A stretch of 64,000 nt of DNA from Ustilaginoidea virens (Eukaryota; Ascomycota; Sordariomycetes; Hypocreales; Clavicipitaceae). The notes beneath the pieces were generated by a model, which was given only the letters and a program-made list of their open reading frames with translations, ran no database searches and was not told the DNA's origin. The stretch lies in NCBI RefSeq assembly GCF_000687475.1, contig NC_057319.1:3338001-3402000 (forward strand), read 5' to 3'. The translations under genes and the position numbers were made by a program. Below are positions 46,659-57,817 of the stretch, in pieces (within the stretch, counting starts at the first letter, position 1; each line of letters opens with the position of its first letter).

Positions 46659-47606
46659 TTAATCCCTAGGCGCTAGCATCAACACGTATTCCCTCGTGCT
46701 GTGGCCGAATTGAATCATGTCCTTGTCCCTGAGCTCGAGATATCTGCCACCTGGCACCGTGTCGTGATTGAGCGTCGTTCCGTTGGCGCTTTCCAAGTCG
46801 ATGAGGTAGGGCTTCACTCGACCGGTCTTGTCCCCGAATTCGTTGCGCTTCTCGGTATAGCGAAACTGGATAACGGCGTGTTGCTTGCTGATGCTGGGAT
46901 GCTCCGCCGGCAAGTCCACAACGGCCATCTCCCGTCCAATCAGCCAGCAGCTCCTCGGGCTTAGCTCGACGGTGTCGACCACCTCGCTTCCTTTGAAGAC
47001 GAATAGCTTCCACTGGTCGCGGGACGGTGGCTTGCGAGCTTCAGGGGGTTCGTGGTATTTGAGCACGAGTGACGTCCCGTCCGCCCGAGTAACTAAATTG
47101 GACGCTGCTGCCAGCGCGCCCGAGTTTCCAAAGTTGGGCCTTTCCTTTGGCTCCTCGGCTTCTCTCCCCGTTGTTACCGCGAATGAAGCTTCCTGGGACG
47201 GCAGGGGCCCTCCGCGCCGGGGGGGGCTTCGACCTTGACGAGGGCGCTCTCGGTCACGGTCTTGATCTGAAGCGCGCGCCTCGCAGCCATGTCGCCGGCG
47301 ATGCGAGTGCCCACTGTCTCGAGGTGGCGGCCTCCTGTCGGTCCGGCCGTCGTCTTCTCGTCTCCGCCCCAGCCCCAGCTCCAGCTCCAGCTCCAGCTCA
47401 TGATCCCCATCACGGCGATGATGGTGGCGGCGATGCCGGCTCGGGGACGCAGACCGTCGTCCTCCGTCACGAGATCTGCGGCGCTGGTGACGGGACTCGT
47501 CTGGAACTTGCCGTGGGCTTCTGTGGCCGGCCCCGTCGATTTTGTCATCACTGCCACGGTCGCGCCGTCTGTGGGGGCCATCGTTGTGCCAGTTAAACTG
47601 AGCCAT
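46659..47606 (-). CDS. pml1: FHA-domain splicing factor Pml1/SNIP1
   Basis: Single exon, 315 residues from ATG 47604-47606 (MAQFNWHND). Residues 1-150 are an Arg/Ser/His/Asp-rich region with SRDGGRRSASPSRHRRHHH and a Glu-Leu run (LELELELGLG). The C-terminal 125 residues are a forkhead-associated domain with LIGRE, HPSISKQHAVIQF, DLESANGTTLN and RDKDMIQFGHSTREYVLM. This arrangement is that of Pml1/SNIP1, the phosphopeptide-binding subunit of the RES complex. RES acts on activated spliceosomes and retains unspliced pre-mRNA in the nucleus. The frame is open upstream to 48014, but that part looks like 5' UTR and starts before the conserved N terminus. The segment before the FHA domain (PNFGNSGALAAASN) matches the short conserved linker of the family. 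Confidence 0.92.
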   Translation of the reverse strand: MAQFNWHNDGPHRRRDRGSDDKIDGAGHRSPRQVPDESRHQRRRSRDGGRRSASPSRHRRHHHRRDGDHELELELELGLGRRREDDGRTDRRPPPRDSGHSHRRRHGCEARASDQDRDRERPRQGRSPPRRGGPLPSQEASFAVTTGREAEEPKERPNFGNSGALAAASNLVTRADGTSLVLKYHEPPEARKPPSRDQWKLFVFKGSEVVDTVELSPRSCWLIGREMAVVDLPAEHPSISKQHAVIQFRYTEKRNEFGDKTGRVKPYLIDLESANGTTLNHDTVPGGRYLELRDKDMIQFGHSTREYVLMLAPRD

Positions 47607-50523
47607 CCTGGATGGCGGCGGCCGAGCAGATTTTTGGCAATGGGGGTGGGCGGTGGGCGGTGGGCGGTCGGTGGCTGAGGCTGCAGAACGGGAACGGGAA
47701 AGGGAACGGGAGTTGATGAAATCGATGAGGCTGTACGGACTTGCGGAGTAGTTTTGATGGAGTAAGTCGTCTGGTTCATCAAGGCTGCTCCGTAGGCGAA
47801 TGCGAGTTTCGTTTCGACAAACAAACTGATGAAACGCTCCAACCAGAGGAGGCTTGCCCGAGAGGGTTCTACCCGTGGTCACCGCCTGCAGAAGATCCAC
47901 CCAGCCACACGCCCACCACACGCCCACCACACGCCCACCACACACCCACCCCCTGCGCTGCTCGGCTGGTGAACTGTTGGTGGCCATTGAGACCAGCAGC
48001 CGACCCGCCGCCATCCATCCACAGCCACAGCCCTCAGTCCAGCGGGAAGGGTTTCAACTTTCAGGCACTGACTGGCCCCTGAAATAATTCTACTGACCAT
48101 GGGGCCCAAGATAGTAGGTTGACCCGTTGTACTCCGTAGGAGAGTTGCCTTTCCTAGCTCGTTCCAACAAGTGCTCCACTTCTTATCATCGCCATTCCTC
48201 CCCAACACCCCCAACACCACCCCCAACGGAAAAGACCAGACAACACTACCAGACGGAGAGCCACCAACTTTCCTCTACCTACATACATACCTACCTTGTA
48301 CTCGGTAAAATCCGGCCATTCTCTGCTCCGTACGGAGTAGATACTCTATACCCACTCTGCTCTATGTATTAGGTCAGATTAGGTAGGTAGGTAGGTAGGT
48401 GGGTAGCTCATGCCTGTCTGCTTTCGACCCATAAAAGAAATACTCCGAACGAAGCACACGATACAAATATGTATTCTTCGATACTCGCCCCCGTACCTGG
48501 GGAAGTTGTTTTGGATTCTCTGCAGGATTCAGTCCAAAAAGGCAAACAAACGTTGCGCAGTAAAACTTGATCGGCTTGAGACGAGCAGCGCTTGCATTGC
48601 AGCGCGCCCTAAAGCAAATCCCACGAGGTGCAAGCCAAGATGAAAAACGCTTGTCGATGACCCATGCTAACTTTTGCGAGCTTCCCAAAAATCAAGTTTC
48701 TTTGCTTCGTAACATCCCAAGAGGCTTTGCTTTTCCATTATTCTGCGTCACACGAGTCGAGCAGGTTGGAATTATCTGCCTTCGAATTCCAAGACGGGGA
48801 GAGCACCAGCCGCAGACCGGACCGGATTCCCAGATTATTCCAAAACCCACGAATGGTTGCTCCGAGGAGAACCAGACGGGCACTGGCGGCTATTTCAAGA
48901 CAGAGGGTGATAAGTCTTGCCTCCCGCACATTGGAACGCTCGATCATGCCAATAAAGCACCGAGTCAACCGAGTTGGCATGATCATCATCAAGCCTTGGA
49001 AAGCCTACGGAGCTCCAGCACATATTGCAGCGAGAACGCCGCCAAGCCGCCCGTCATCGTGCTCGCTCTTCACGGAAGACTATAACGGACGCATGTCTGC
49101 CAACGCTTCGAGTAGAGCGCCAGTTGAGGGCAGCACAGGGGCCGCGGGGATTATTACCTCGAGCCAGGGCCACAATCATGAGGCTGCAGAAGCCCAACCT
49201 CGGAACCGAGGTGCGTGCAGCCAGCCGTTTGGAAAGACAGTTCCACGGGTAAGAAGGTGTTTGTGGGTGTTTGTGGGTGTTTGTGGGTGTTTGTGGGTGT
49301 TTGTGACACGGAGAGATGGGAAGCGGGGGAATTGGATTGCATAGGCGATTGGAAGAACAAAACCAAAGAAAAGTTGCTGCTGCCTCGTTGAAGATGAAAG
49401 ACGAATCGGGATCCGCAGAGATGACATGACTGGATTGGTGATGGATGGGGTGGTGTTTTGTTTGCTTCCTTCCCCCTTGCCCGCCCTTTCCTGTGCGTTT
49501 GATTGGCTTGCTCTCTCGTGCTCAACCAGCTTCTCCTCTCCTCTCCTCGTACTCCGTCCTTACTACTCCGTACATACTACTCCGTACATACCATACCGTA
49601 CACGTACAACCTTACCTCTACTCCTACCAGGTAAGCAATTCTCATTCTTCTCATCTTCTCATCAATCGCCGAATACGATGCGGCGAAACGATTCTTGCAC
49701 ACGAGCCGCCAATTTTGAGCATCGCTCTTATGTTTCCTCGAGACTGTCAACCAGCTGGTCGAAACGGACCGTCGCCACATGGTCGACGATTCAAGACAAC
49801 CAGACGTCTTTGATCCCCCAGGCGTCACGTCACAGCACTTCTTCCCCCATACTCCCTCCGTCCATTTTCACGAACCCCTGTCTGTCACCGAGCAGCTGAC
49901 TGGCCTAGAGCAACCAAAGCCCACTCGCACTTTTCCCTTCTCGACATTATGTTCTGTCACGGAAATGCAACCTTCCCCGTGGGATTCCACTTTTCCGAAT
50001 GCCAGACTCCACCAGAAGAGTTGGTTTCGCCAAGAGCTTGCCGGCCAACATGCTCCATTGATCTCCAGCTTTGTCTCAAATAGAGCTATTTCGAACGGCT
50101 TAGCCTGACATTTCGGTCACAAGGCTTACACGAGGAGTCGAGGACCATGGCTGGGTGGCATCTTCTCTTGCAGACCTGCCCTCATCATCTACACGGGCTG
50201 AACATTCTCCATCTCTTACCCCCGTTTCTTGTATTATATCGAAATCTTGGGCATCATGGCCATTCTCTCTTCACCCTTCCCCAGGTCGCGGAACATTGGG
50301 AGGTTCGGGGCAAGCGATACAGGGACTGATTTGCCGGTGAATGGCCTTTCATGGCAAAGCCTGGCTGAGGTATGCACAAACTAGACTTGTACACGGCCGC
50401 ATCATTGTTTCTCCCCGGTCTGTCGACCCTGTACACACAAAAGCCCTACCGGTTCCACGACTGCGTGTCCTGTCGTGGCCGAGGAATTCATTCGTCTCGT
50501 CCTTACCAACGCCAGAAACTTAG
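47607..50523. other. 2.9 kb intergenic region upstream of the amidase
   Basis: No complete gene is supported, although the first exon of the amidase should lie in the right part. It holds the Pml1 promoter, a CCACACGCC tandem stretch at 47907-47948, TACTCCGTA at 48130, 49564 and 49578, TACGGAGTA at 48331, TAGGTAGGTAGG at 48380-48400, and a 10-base repeat at 49257-49305. Confidence 0.45.
49257..49305 (+). repeat. GTGTTTGTGG, nearly five copies
   Basis: Perfect 10-base tandem repeat, strongly G/T strand-biased, intergenic. Confidence 0.93.
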
Positions 50524-52514
50524 TACTTTCGAGCGAAACGGGCTGCAGCGATTCCGACGAGATGGACTATCCCCTCGTTGACGCTGAACGAGGCAATCCG
50601 CTCTACACAACGTCCCGTTGACCTATTGCCACGTTTTCTCTCGCATCACGAGATGCAAATCACGGCTCTAGGCGCTGCCGAACTCGCCTCGAAAATTCGC
50701 AACTTCGAGCTGTCATGCATCCAAGTAGCAGAGGCTTTCTGCCATCGGGCCGCTGTGGCGCAACAACTGACCAACTGCCTGACAGAGACGTTCTTTTCCG
50801 AAGCCATGAACCAGGCGCGGAAGTTGGATGCGATTCTCAAGGCCTCGGGCGAACCAGTTGGTCCTCTACACGGGGTCCCCGTCTCCGTCAAGGACCAAAT
50901 AATCGTCAAAGGAAAGCACACTGCCTCGGGATACACGCTACATGCCAAGGGTCCAGTCAAAGAACAAGATGCACCCATTGTGGAGACGTTGCGCAACGCT
51001 GGCGCCGTCTTGTACTGCAAAACGAACGAGCCTCAATGTACCATGGCCATGGAAGCCGTGAACAACATCTACGGCCGCACCCTGAACCCTTGGAACAGCA
51101 ATCTTGGCCCTGGAGGGTCAAGCGGTGGGGAGGGAGCTCTTCTTGGCATGCAAGGCTCCCCCCTGGGTATCGGAACTGATGTGAATGGCTCTGTCCGGGT
51201 CGCGGCTGCCTATTGCGGGCTGTACGGGTTCAAGCCTTCGGCCAGGCGTATTCCGACTGCGGCAAGGGAGCATTGCATGCTGGAGCAGGAGTCGATTGCA
51301 TCCGTTGCGGGTCCACTTGGGCACAATGTCGAAGACTTGGAGCTCTTCTTGCAGGTCGCTTGCGATGCGAAGCCATGGTTGAGAGAACCGCTTCTTCGCA
51401 TGCCCTGGAGATCGCAAATCAGACGCATGCAAAGCCAGAAGCTCGCGATCGGCATCATGCTATGCGACGACGTTGTGCTGCCTCATCCGTACATTACGCG
51501 TGTGGTTACGGAAACGGCGCAAAAGCTGCAAGCTGCTGGGCATGAAGGTGCGCCCTTTTCACCCAAGCACAAAGCAATCTGAAACCTAAATCCCTTCGCT
51601 GCTTTCTTTCTTTCTTTCTTTCTTTTTTTTTCCCTTTTTCCTTTTTTTTTTTTTTTTGTGTTTTCTTATAGATGACGTTGGCAAACGCCGTCCAATTCTT
51701 CATTAACTCCTCGTCTTGAAAACACAAAAGTCCTCGAGTTCAAACCATACGAGCACAAGAAAGCATGGGACGAGATTCAACTCCCCCTCTACTTTGCCGA
51801 CGGCGGACGGGACGTGAAAGCGCTCCTTGCTGGCAAAGAACCCATCCTTGCTTCCGCAAAACGCCTTTTAGACGACCCCAACATCAGAGAACGCACGCTG
51901 CACGAAGTACGCAAGGTAACTATTTCTGCCATGTCCCGCCGCCGAAATTTCATCGTGTTTCATCAGTAGGCCGTGCTGACGCCTTTTTCATGCTTGCGCG
52001 AACAGCTCAACCTGGCGCGGGACCTCTATCGCGCTGAATACCTGCAGCACTGGGCCGACACAGCCAAGGCCACGTCGTCAGGGCAGCCGATGGACGTGCT
52101 CATCTGCCCTGCAGCGCCAACACAGGGCACTCCGCATGAGGTGAAGACGTGGTGGGGATACTGCTCCCAGTGGAATCTGCTGGATTACCCGAGCGGAGTG
52201 CTACCCGCGGGCAGGGTGCGCTGCACGGACGCATATCCAGAGGGTTACGAGCCTGCGAATGAGTTGGATGAGGAGAACATGAAGCTGTGTATGTCACCGG
52301 CCCTGCGTTGGCTTCTCACCCCCAGCCACGGCTTGCATTAACTTTCCTCCCCCTGGACTTGGTTCTTTTTTTACTTTTATCAAACTGACAAGTTGCAGAC
52401 GACATCAAACTGTACGCAGACCTTCCTGTCACCATCCAGGTTGTTGCGCCCAACCAAGAGGACGAGAGACTGATGGGCGCCATGAAGGTTATTGATGCCG
52501 TTATCCGGGGGTAA
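50524..52514 (+). CDS. Amidase (acetamidase-type), 5' end unresolved
   Basis: Exons 50524-51547, 51731-51915, 52006-52288 and 52399-52514 give 535 residues, probably lacking a short first exon. The Ser-cisSer-Lys triad of the amidase signature family is intact: Lys in PVSVKDQ, cis-Ser in GPGGSSGGEGAL and nucleophile Ser in GTDVNGSVRVAAA. Joins rebuild AGHEVLEFKPYEH, EVRK/LNLARDLY and MKLY/DDIKLYADLPVTIQVV. The enzyme should hydrolyse small amides to acid plus ammonia, supporting nitrogen scavenging; cytosolic. Family-like sequence (KRAAAIPTRW) begins before any in-frame ATG, and an in-frame TAG at 50521-50523 lies directly upstream. A splice acceptor CTTAG at 50523 is therefore the likely left edge, but no matching first exon could be proven. 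The first downstream Met is at 50653. Intron 51548-51730 holds a TTTC/T-rich tract. Confidence 0.8.
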
Positions 52515-53091
52515 CCTCGGGTGGCATCCTCGCTGCCTCCTTGCAGGTGATTATGGCGATTTGGGCTACCGGGTCACGGCAGTGGCGGGCCAAAAACATG
52601 GGGTGTGAGAAACAGACGACGACGAGGGTCAGGGAATCCATTCTTTGATAAATCCATCCTTTGATAGCGACCAGCACGTTTCCCTCCCGCGTGAATCGGA
52701 CTTTCGCCTCATAACCCAGAACCAGTCTCACCACTGAAATACCGCCAGTGAATTGAGGAAAACGACCCGTTCCATCTATACACGCCTGCAAAACATGGGT
52801 ATCGTGATTCTCATAGGATCAAGACAATTCTGCGGTGCATTCCATTTCCGCCACGAAGCGAAGTCCCATAAATTGTTTCTTTGTTCCCGGCACCAGTTCG
52901 ACTGCTGCTTCCCGGTAGATATGCCTGGTTGTTGTTACTAGGCCTCCTACTTCCCTCTACTTTGCCTCGTCCGGAATTGCCGCCGGGACCATGATGACTC
53001 GTGCAGCAGGTGGGTGGCGCGTGTAATGCTAGATACTCGGGGGCAACGGATCTAGACAGCGCCCGCTACAACCCAGGATGGCAAGAATATC
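52515..53091. other. Convergent intergenic region
   Basis: This lies between the 3' ends of the amidase and the four-helix membrane protein. No gene or obvious repeat is seen. Confidence 0.5.
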
Positions 53092-54133
53092 TCACGATTC
53101 ATCTGGCCCGCCGACTGGCCGGAAGTCTCGGCTGGCTCCTGGGTGCAGATGCGGTCGGATGGGGTTGGAAGAGTTCCGACGTGCCCGGGCGACGTACTCG
53201 TCGAACTGGGTATCCCGTTCGTGGCTGTAGTAAGCGGGCGTCCGCTGAAGGTTTTGCAAGCCGATTGGCTCGTTGCTGGTCGAGCCGAAGCTCAAGCGGT
53301 GCGAGCCTACGGAGAGTCGTTTGTCGATGGAGTTCCGCAAGCTCACGCGGCTGGGGTAGGAATGAGCTCCGTCAGCATCATTGAAGCCGTATCCTCTCAC
53401 GTTACTGACGGGTCGAATGTAGTCGTCGAGTTGGGACAGCCGTCGATAGGTCAGAACGGCGTGGACAGCTAGAGTAATGGCCGTGACACTGCATACCACC
53501 CAGTTCGCGTGTTAGCTAGCCCCTTGCCGGGTGGGTTCGCTTTGGGCCCAGAATCGGGACAGTCGAGGTCAGCAGGGAAGAGAGGCGGGAGAGCCCGACG
53601 TACGACAGAGCGATATCCAGACCGAGACCGACGAGAGACTGGTACTCCTTTCGTTGGCTGTACACAACCACATCAAGGGCGAGAATGGCGGAAGCACAGG
53701 TGAGCTTGATGATGTGTGTAAAGAGCATCGTCCATGGGGTCAAGGCTTCGGCAACATATCTGCCTATTTCCACCAGGGTGCACACTGCGGCGATGAAGGA
53801 CATGGCAACATTGGTGGCTTCCCATCTGTTGGCAATGACGGTTCGGACAGGTTAGAAAAGCCACGGCTGGGAAGTGTACAAGCGACAGACAGACAGACAG
53901 ACAGACAGACAGCACGTGGGAAGGCGACCAGACACTTACGCAAATTCCATGGCGGGGGGGACCTTGGCAGTCCGGCCTCGTTGGCCATGATGCTTGATTG
54001 TATCGCCAAGCCTCCAAGCGAACAAGCCCATCATGGACATTGTGAGAAGAAGCTGCAGCGTCCATGCTGGCAAAAGTATCATGGTCCGCCATCTCGCGCG
54101 TTCAAACTGCGCTTGTGCTCTATGGCTGACCAT
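53092..54133 (-). CDS. Four-helix integral membrane protein, unknown function
   Basis: Exons 53940-54133, 53604-53825 and 53092-53488 on the minus strand give 270 residues. Donors are GTAAGT and GTACGT, acceptors ACAG and GCAG; joins read MEFA/WEATNVAM and DIALS/SVTAITL. Four hydrophobic segments can be traced: MILLPAWTLQLLLTMSMMGL, VAMSFIAAVCTLVEIGRYV, IIKLTCASAILALDVVVY and VTAITLAVHAVLTYRRL. Both termini are then predicted on the same side. The last 120 residues are soluble, Arg/Ser/His-rich, with SRVSLRNSIDKRLSVGSHR as possible phosphorylation sites. The layout recalls small fungal four-TM (MARVEL-like) proteins of the plasma membrane, but I do not recognise the family with certainty. Intron 1 contains a GACA repeat. 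Confidence 0.7.
53883..53912. repeat. GACA tetranucleotide repeat in membrane-protein intron 1
   Basis: About seven ACAG units within the 114-base intron (53826-53939). Confidence 0.9.
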
Positions 54134-55837
54134 TTGTCCAGTCCACCGGGTCGAGCGAGAGGATTGAGGAGCGACTTTTTTCTCTCCAAGTCAGACCGGC
54201 AGGGTTCGATTGTCCAGCGATGCTCAGCTTCGTTCGGTCGACTCAGCAGCGCCGCGTGGGAAAGAGAAGCGGAGCAGTTGCGAATGGTGAAGTCGGCATA
54301 TCATGGCGGGATTATCACAAAGTCGTCAAACGAGCGATATTCAATGGTGACAGACGATGGAGCCCGCTGCTATTTGATACCGCTCTTTCTCTCCCCCTTT
54401 TTTCACAGAGGCAATGCAAAGCATGTTGTGGCTTTTTTTAACAAAGAAAGGCATGGAGCTGCAGGCAGCCGCCGCCGCCGCCGCCGCCAATATCCAGGCG
54501 CTCTTCACTGGGCCTCTTTTTTTTTTTTTTTTTTTTTTTTTTGTTGTTTCCCTCGGTGTCGCTCCACCTGTGTGTGGCTCGTGTCCGGGCGTGCTGCCTC
54601 GTTGCTCAGTGTAAAGTATAAAAGGTCAACAAGCTTGCAGCTCAGAGGGGGGCGGGTTTGTGACCGGGGGAGGGGGAGGGGGGCTGAAGTTGCCATTGGC
54701 AAACAACTTGAAGCGGACAACAGCCTCGTCACTTTTTTTTTCTGCTAAGACGGCACAGAGGACGGAGCATTCGGTACGCCGCCATGTGCTGGGAATCCAT
54801 GGGTTTGACGGGGCTGGAGTCCAGAAGTCTGCCGTGGTCACGGACGGAATCGAGCATCCCTGCTGTCGCGGGCTGGCCACGAGCGCACAGGGGCTTGCGG
54901 CTGAGGCAGAGCTGACGGAGCGATAAATAAATGGGAGAGATGGGGATCGATCCAAGAGGAAGGAAGAGGAAGGAAGAGGAAGGAAGTTGGTTACTCGGGA
55001 CGCAGGAGCAACGGTTCGGTTCGCCCGGCTCGCCCGGGTTTGTCCTGAATCACGTTCATTGGCTGGCTGCCAGGAACCCGTCGGTTTGGTCCAAGACGAA
55101 AAAGGAGGCGTGGCAGCTTCAAACAGGTACCTAAGGTTAGGTAAGGTAGAGGTACCTCGTAGCAAGCAGCTGCCAGCTGCCAGCTGCAACTGCCAGCTGC
55201 AACTGCCCACGCCAGTGACGTCGCCCCCAAAAAAATGTGACTTTCATTCGCAACGACCTATTGCATACTTTCCAAGATTTATTTATGCCATTTCTGCTTT
55301 GCCATAATCTTTCTTTCACTGCTGATGAGCCTGGAATCCTGCCATGGTCATGTTGCTTCGCATGTGCAGATGCTCGCTCCGACCTCGTCGGATTGAACAA
55401 CCAGCAGAACTGCAATCGCTTCCTAGCGCATCCACCAACCGATCCGTACGTACGAAGCTTTACTCTTGCCAACACCCGCAAACCGGGATAAAAATGAAAA
55501 AAAAAAAAAAAATGAAAATAGAAAAAGGCCTCAGCGGAGTTTTTGGAACTATCAAATGCCTGGGTCCACCAGGTTAAAACGGCGCATGATGTATCGACGC
55601 TCTTCCCCCAGAAGAGATGGTAGCATTCTCGCTCCCCTTTGACCTTCCGGGTACCATGAGCTTCCTCCAACGTTCCACTGGTCTGGTAAGGCGGCACATA
55701 TCGTTGCGCAGTCGTAAAAATGGGAGGCAAGGTCGATGATACAACATGACGTGGGCCTCGCGGCCGGTGCCTGGCTTTGCCAACTTGCATCATTCATTAC
55801 ACTGCACGGGATCGAATGCAATCGACGATTCCGCGGC
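54134..55837. other. 1.7 kb intergenic region
   Basis: No gene is supported. It holds a GCC repeat at 54469-54488, a T-run at 54518-54542, GGAAGA repeats near 54957-54987, TACCTAAGGTTAGG and GTACC elements at 55127-55156, and a CTGCCAGCTGCAA repeat at 55172-55207. Confidence 0.5.
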
Positions 55838-56100
55838 TTAGTTGCCAGGGTCAGTGTTGGGCTGGTTCACCCTGGCGGCGTCGAAAGGAACAACGTTGCC
55901 GTCCTTGTCGGTCATGGCTGGGATCTGAGTGTCGACAACAGTTTCCTGACGAATAAACCTGTCGTGAAAGGCATCTATAGTTGGAATCTCATGTCAATAC
56001 ATCTCTTCATACCCGGGAGAATCGTGCATGCACACACACCTTTAGGAGCGGCCATGACGCTGGCGGCGATGGCTAATAGAGTGGCAATGATGAGCTTCAT
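55838..56100 (-). CDS. Small secreted protein of 65 residues, cysteine-free
   Basis: Exons 56040-56100 and 55838-55974 on the minus strand give 65 residues. Intron 55975-56039 (65 nt) begins GTGTGT and ends CTATAG, and the phase closes. Residues 1-18 (MKLIIATLLAIAASVMAA) are a textbook signal peptide. The mature part, after APKDAFHDRF, is acidic and Asn/Asp/Pro-rich, with PAMTDKDGNVVPFDAARV and a C-terminal NTDPGN. It has no cysteine and no recognised domain. The model rests on the signal peptide, a perfect splice and continuous coding on both sides. It is a candidate secreted effector or secreted peptide; function unknown. Confidence 0.65.
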
Positions 56101-57700
56101 GTTGTACGTTTATGGGTTTGGGTTTGGAACGATGGAAAGACGATGACTGTCTCTTCCGAACTGTTGATGCGCAAGAATGCAGCGGAATGTAGCGGGCAAA
56201 GGACGATGAGGCTCACGGGTCCAAGATTCCAAGATTCAACTCTACACCAACATGGACATGTGCCGGCCATACAGCAGGCTTTTAATGGTTCTTTTGCCTC
56301 TCCAAGGTTGCGCAACGCCCAGCTCAGGAACGAAAGCTCTACCCACTTACAACCCACTTACAACCCACTTACAAGTTAGCACGACCATCAATCAAGCGGT
56401 GGCGTTTAGACGAGCGGCGAGCCTCATTGTAACTGACTTGGCTGGGCAAAGAATGGCACAAGGGCGCCAAAGCCGTGACGTTTCGCCCAGCTGCCGCTTG
56501 AGACCGCACCAGACTCTCCCGAAACGGGCGACGTTCCTTGCCGCGCCTTGACGGGCGGCGAGCATCACATCAGACAAGGATCAGACGAGGAGCGGGCGCC
56601 ATGCAAAATCGGCCTCGGCCTGCACCAAGGAGAACGCCTCCTCGCATCACACTCGGCAGCCAGGCAGAGTCCGCACGGCGCACGCCAGGGGCAAAAAAAA
56701 AAAAAAAAAAAGAAAAAAAAGAAAAAAAAGAAAAACTTGCCAAGCCGCCGGTTTCCCCTTTCGACGGGTCGGGTCATGTAACAAGGGTGAATGAAATGAA
56801 TCCTGCTTTTGCACGGGAGTTGCTTTTGTGTTTTGGAATTTCGGGGCCAGGCAAACCGCTGAAACGACGGGCGTGCTTCAAGGGGGGGGGGCGCGCTTTC
56901 GGACGGTTTCGGCGCTCAGGAGTCGGTGCAACCTCGTCCGCCACCGCACAGCTGCCTGCCGAGCAGGAGCATGGCGCTGAGATGATATGATGCCTTTGGA
57001 AAGATTGACGCGGGCTTGGGCTTGTCGCTGCCGCGGCTTGTGACCTGATTTCGGCCAACGCTGGCGGAGGATGAAACCTTGGTAACGACGCGTCAGCCAT
57101 TCCAGAGCGGCGGCGGAGCATCAGCACCGAGGGCGTGTTCTGATGAATGTCACGAAAGGACATGAGACAAAGCATCCCCGTCTCTCCGTTTGTGTTTGTG
57201 TTTGTGTTTGCCGTTGCCGGTTTCTGTATTTTTTCGTCTTTTTTCTTGGGAAATTCGTTTCTTAGGGGGTTAAGGAGGGCAACTCGTGTGGCAAAAGTGC
57301 CGGGCATGTCGGAGGGGAAGGAGCAATAGCGGGGTTATGTAGGGATGGATTCCCGGCGAGGCCGGGTGGGGTGCCAGGTGGGGTGCCAGGTGGGGGGCCA
57401 GGTGGGGGGCACTGCTGGTGGGCTGATATTCAGCTTGACCCCAGCCAACCTCCCGGCCTGGGACTCCTCGGACTCCTGGACAAGCAAACACCGGCTTGTC
57501 TGCAAATCCCCCTCTTCCCTGGTCCTTTTCAGCGCGTCATTGCTCAACCCGCCAACTTTGCCGTGTCGTCGACAAGTCAGGCTTGATTGAATCCACTCGC
57601 AGCCACCAGCCAGTCCCTCTTACTGTCCCTGCCGCTCTCTGTTCCTTTGGGACCCAGGACCCGTCCCCCGCTCCCGGCCCCCCTCCCCCTCTTCGTCCGG

Positions 57701-57766
<66 letters not shown>

Positions 57767-57817
57767 TTTATTATTTTATTTTATTTTTTTTTCCAACACG
57801 CGCCAGTAAGCCCCAAC
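56101..57817. other. 1.7 kb intergenic region, divergent promoters
   Basis: No gene is supported. It separates the small secreted protein gene from the AMMECR1 gene. It holds CCCACTTACAA in three copies at 56342-56374, an A-rich tract at 56693-56734, TTTGTG repeats at 57188-57210, GTGGGGTGCCAG repeats at 57365-57408, and a GTT repeat directly before the AMMECR1 gene. Confidence 0.5.
57700..57763 (+). repeat. GTT microsatellite (about 21 copies) in the AMMECR1 5' leader
   Basis: Perfect trinucleotide run ending 54 bases before the start codon, followed by TTTTATTATTTTATTTTATT. It is probably transcribed as 5' UTR. Confidence 0.9.

Noticed and set aside
47741..48014. N-terminal extension of Pml1 up to 48014
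   Set aside because: The frame is open, but the sequence is Pro/Ser/Trp-rich without conservation. The conserved protein begins at the ATG at 47606.
57587..57817. AMMECR1 N-terminal extension encoding a long Leu run
   Set aside because: The Leu run is just the GTT microsatellite read in frame. Conserved sequence begins at the ATG at 57818.
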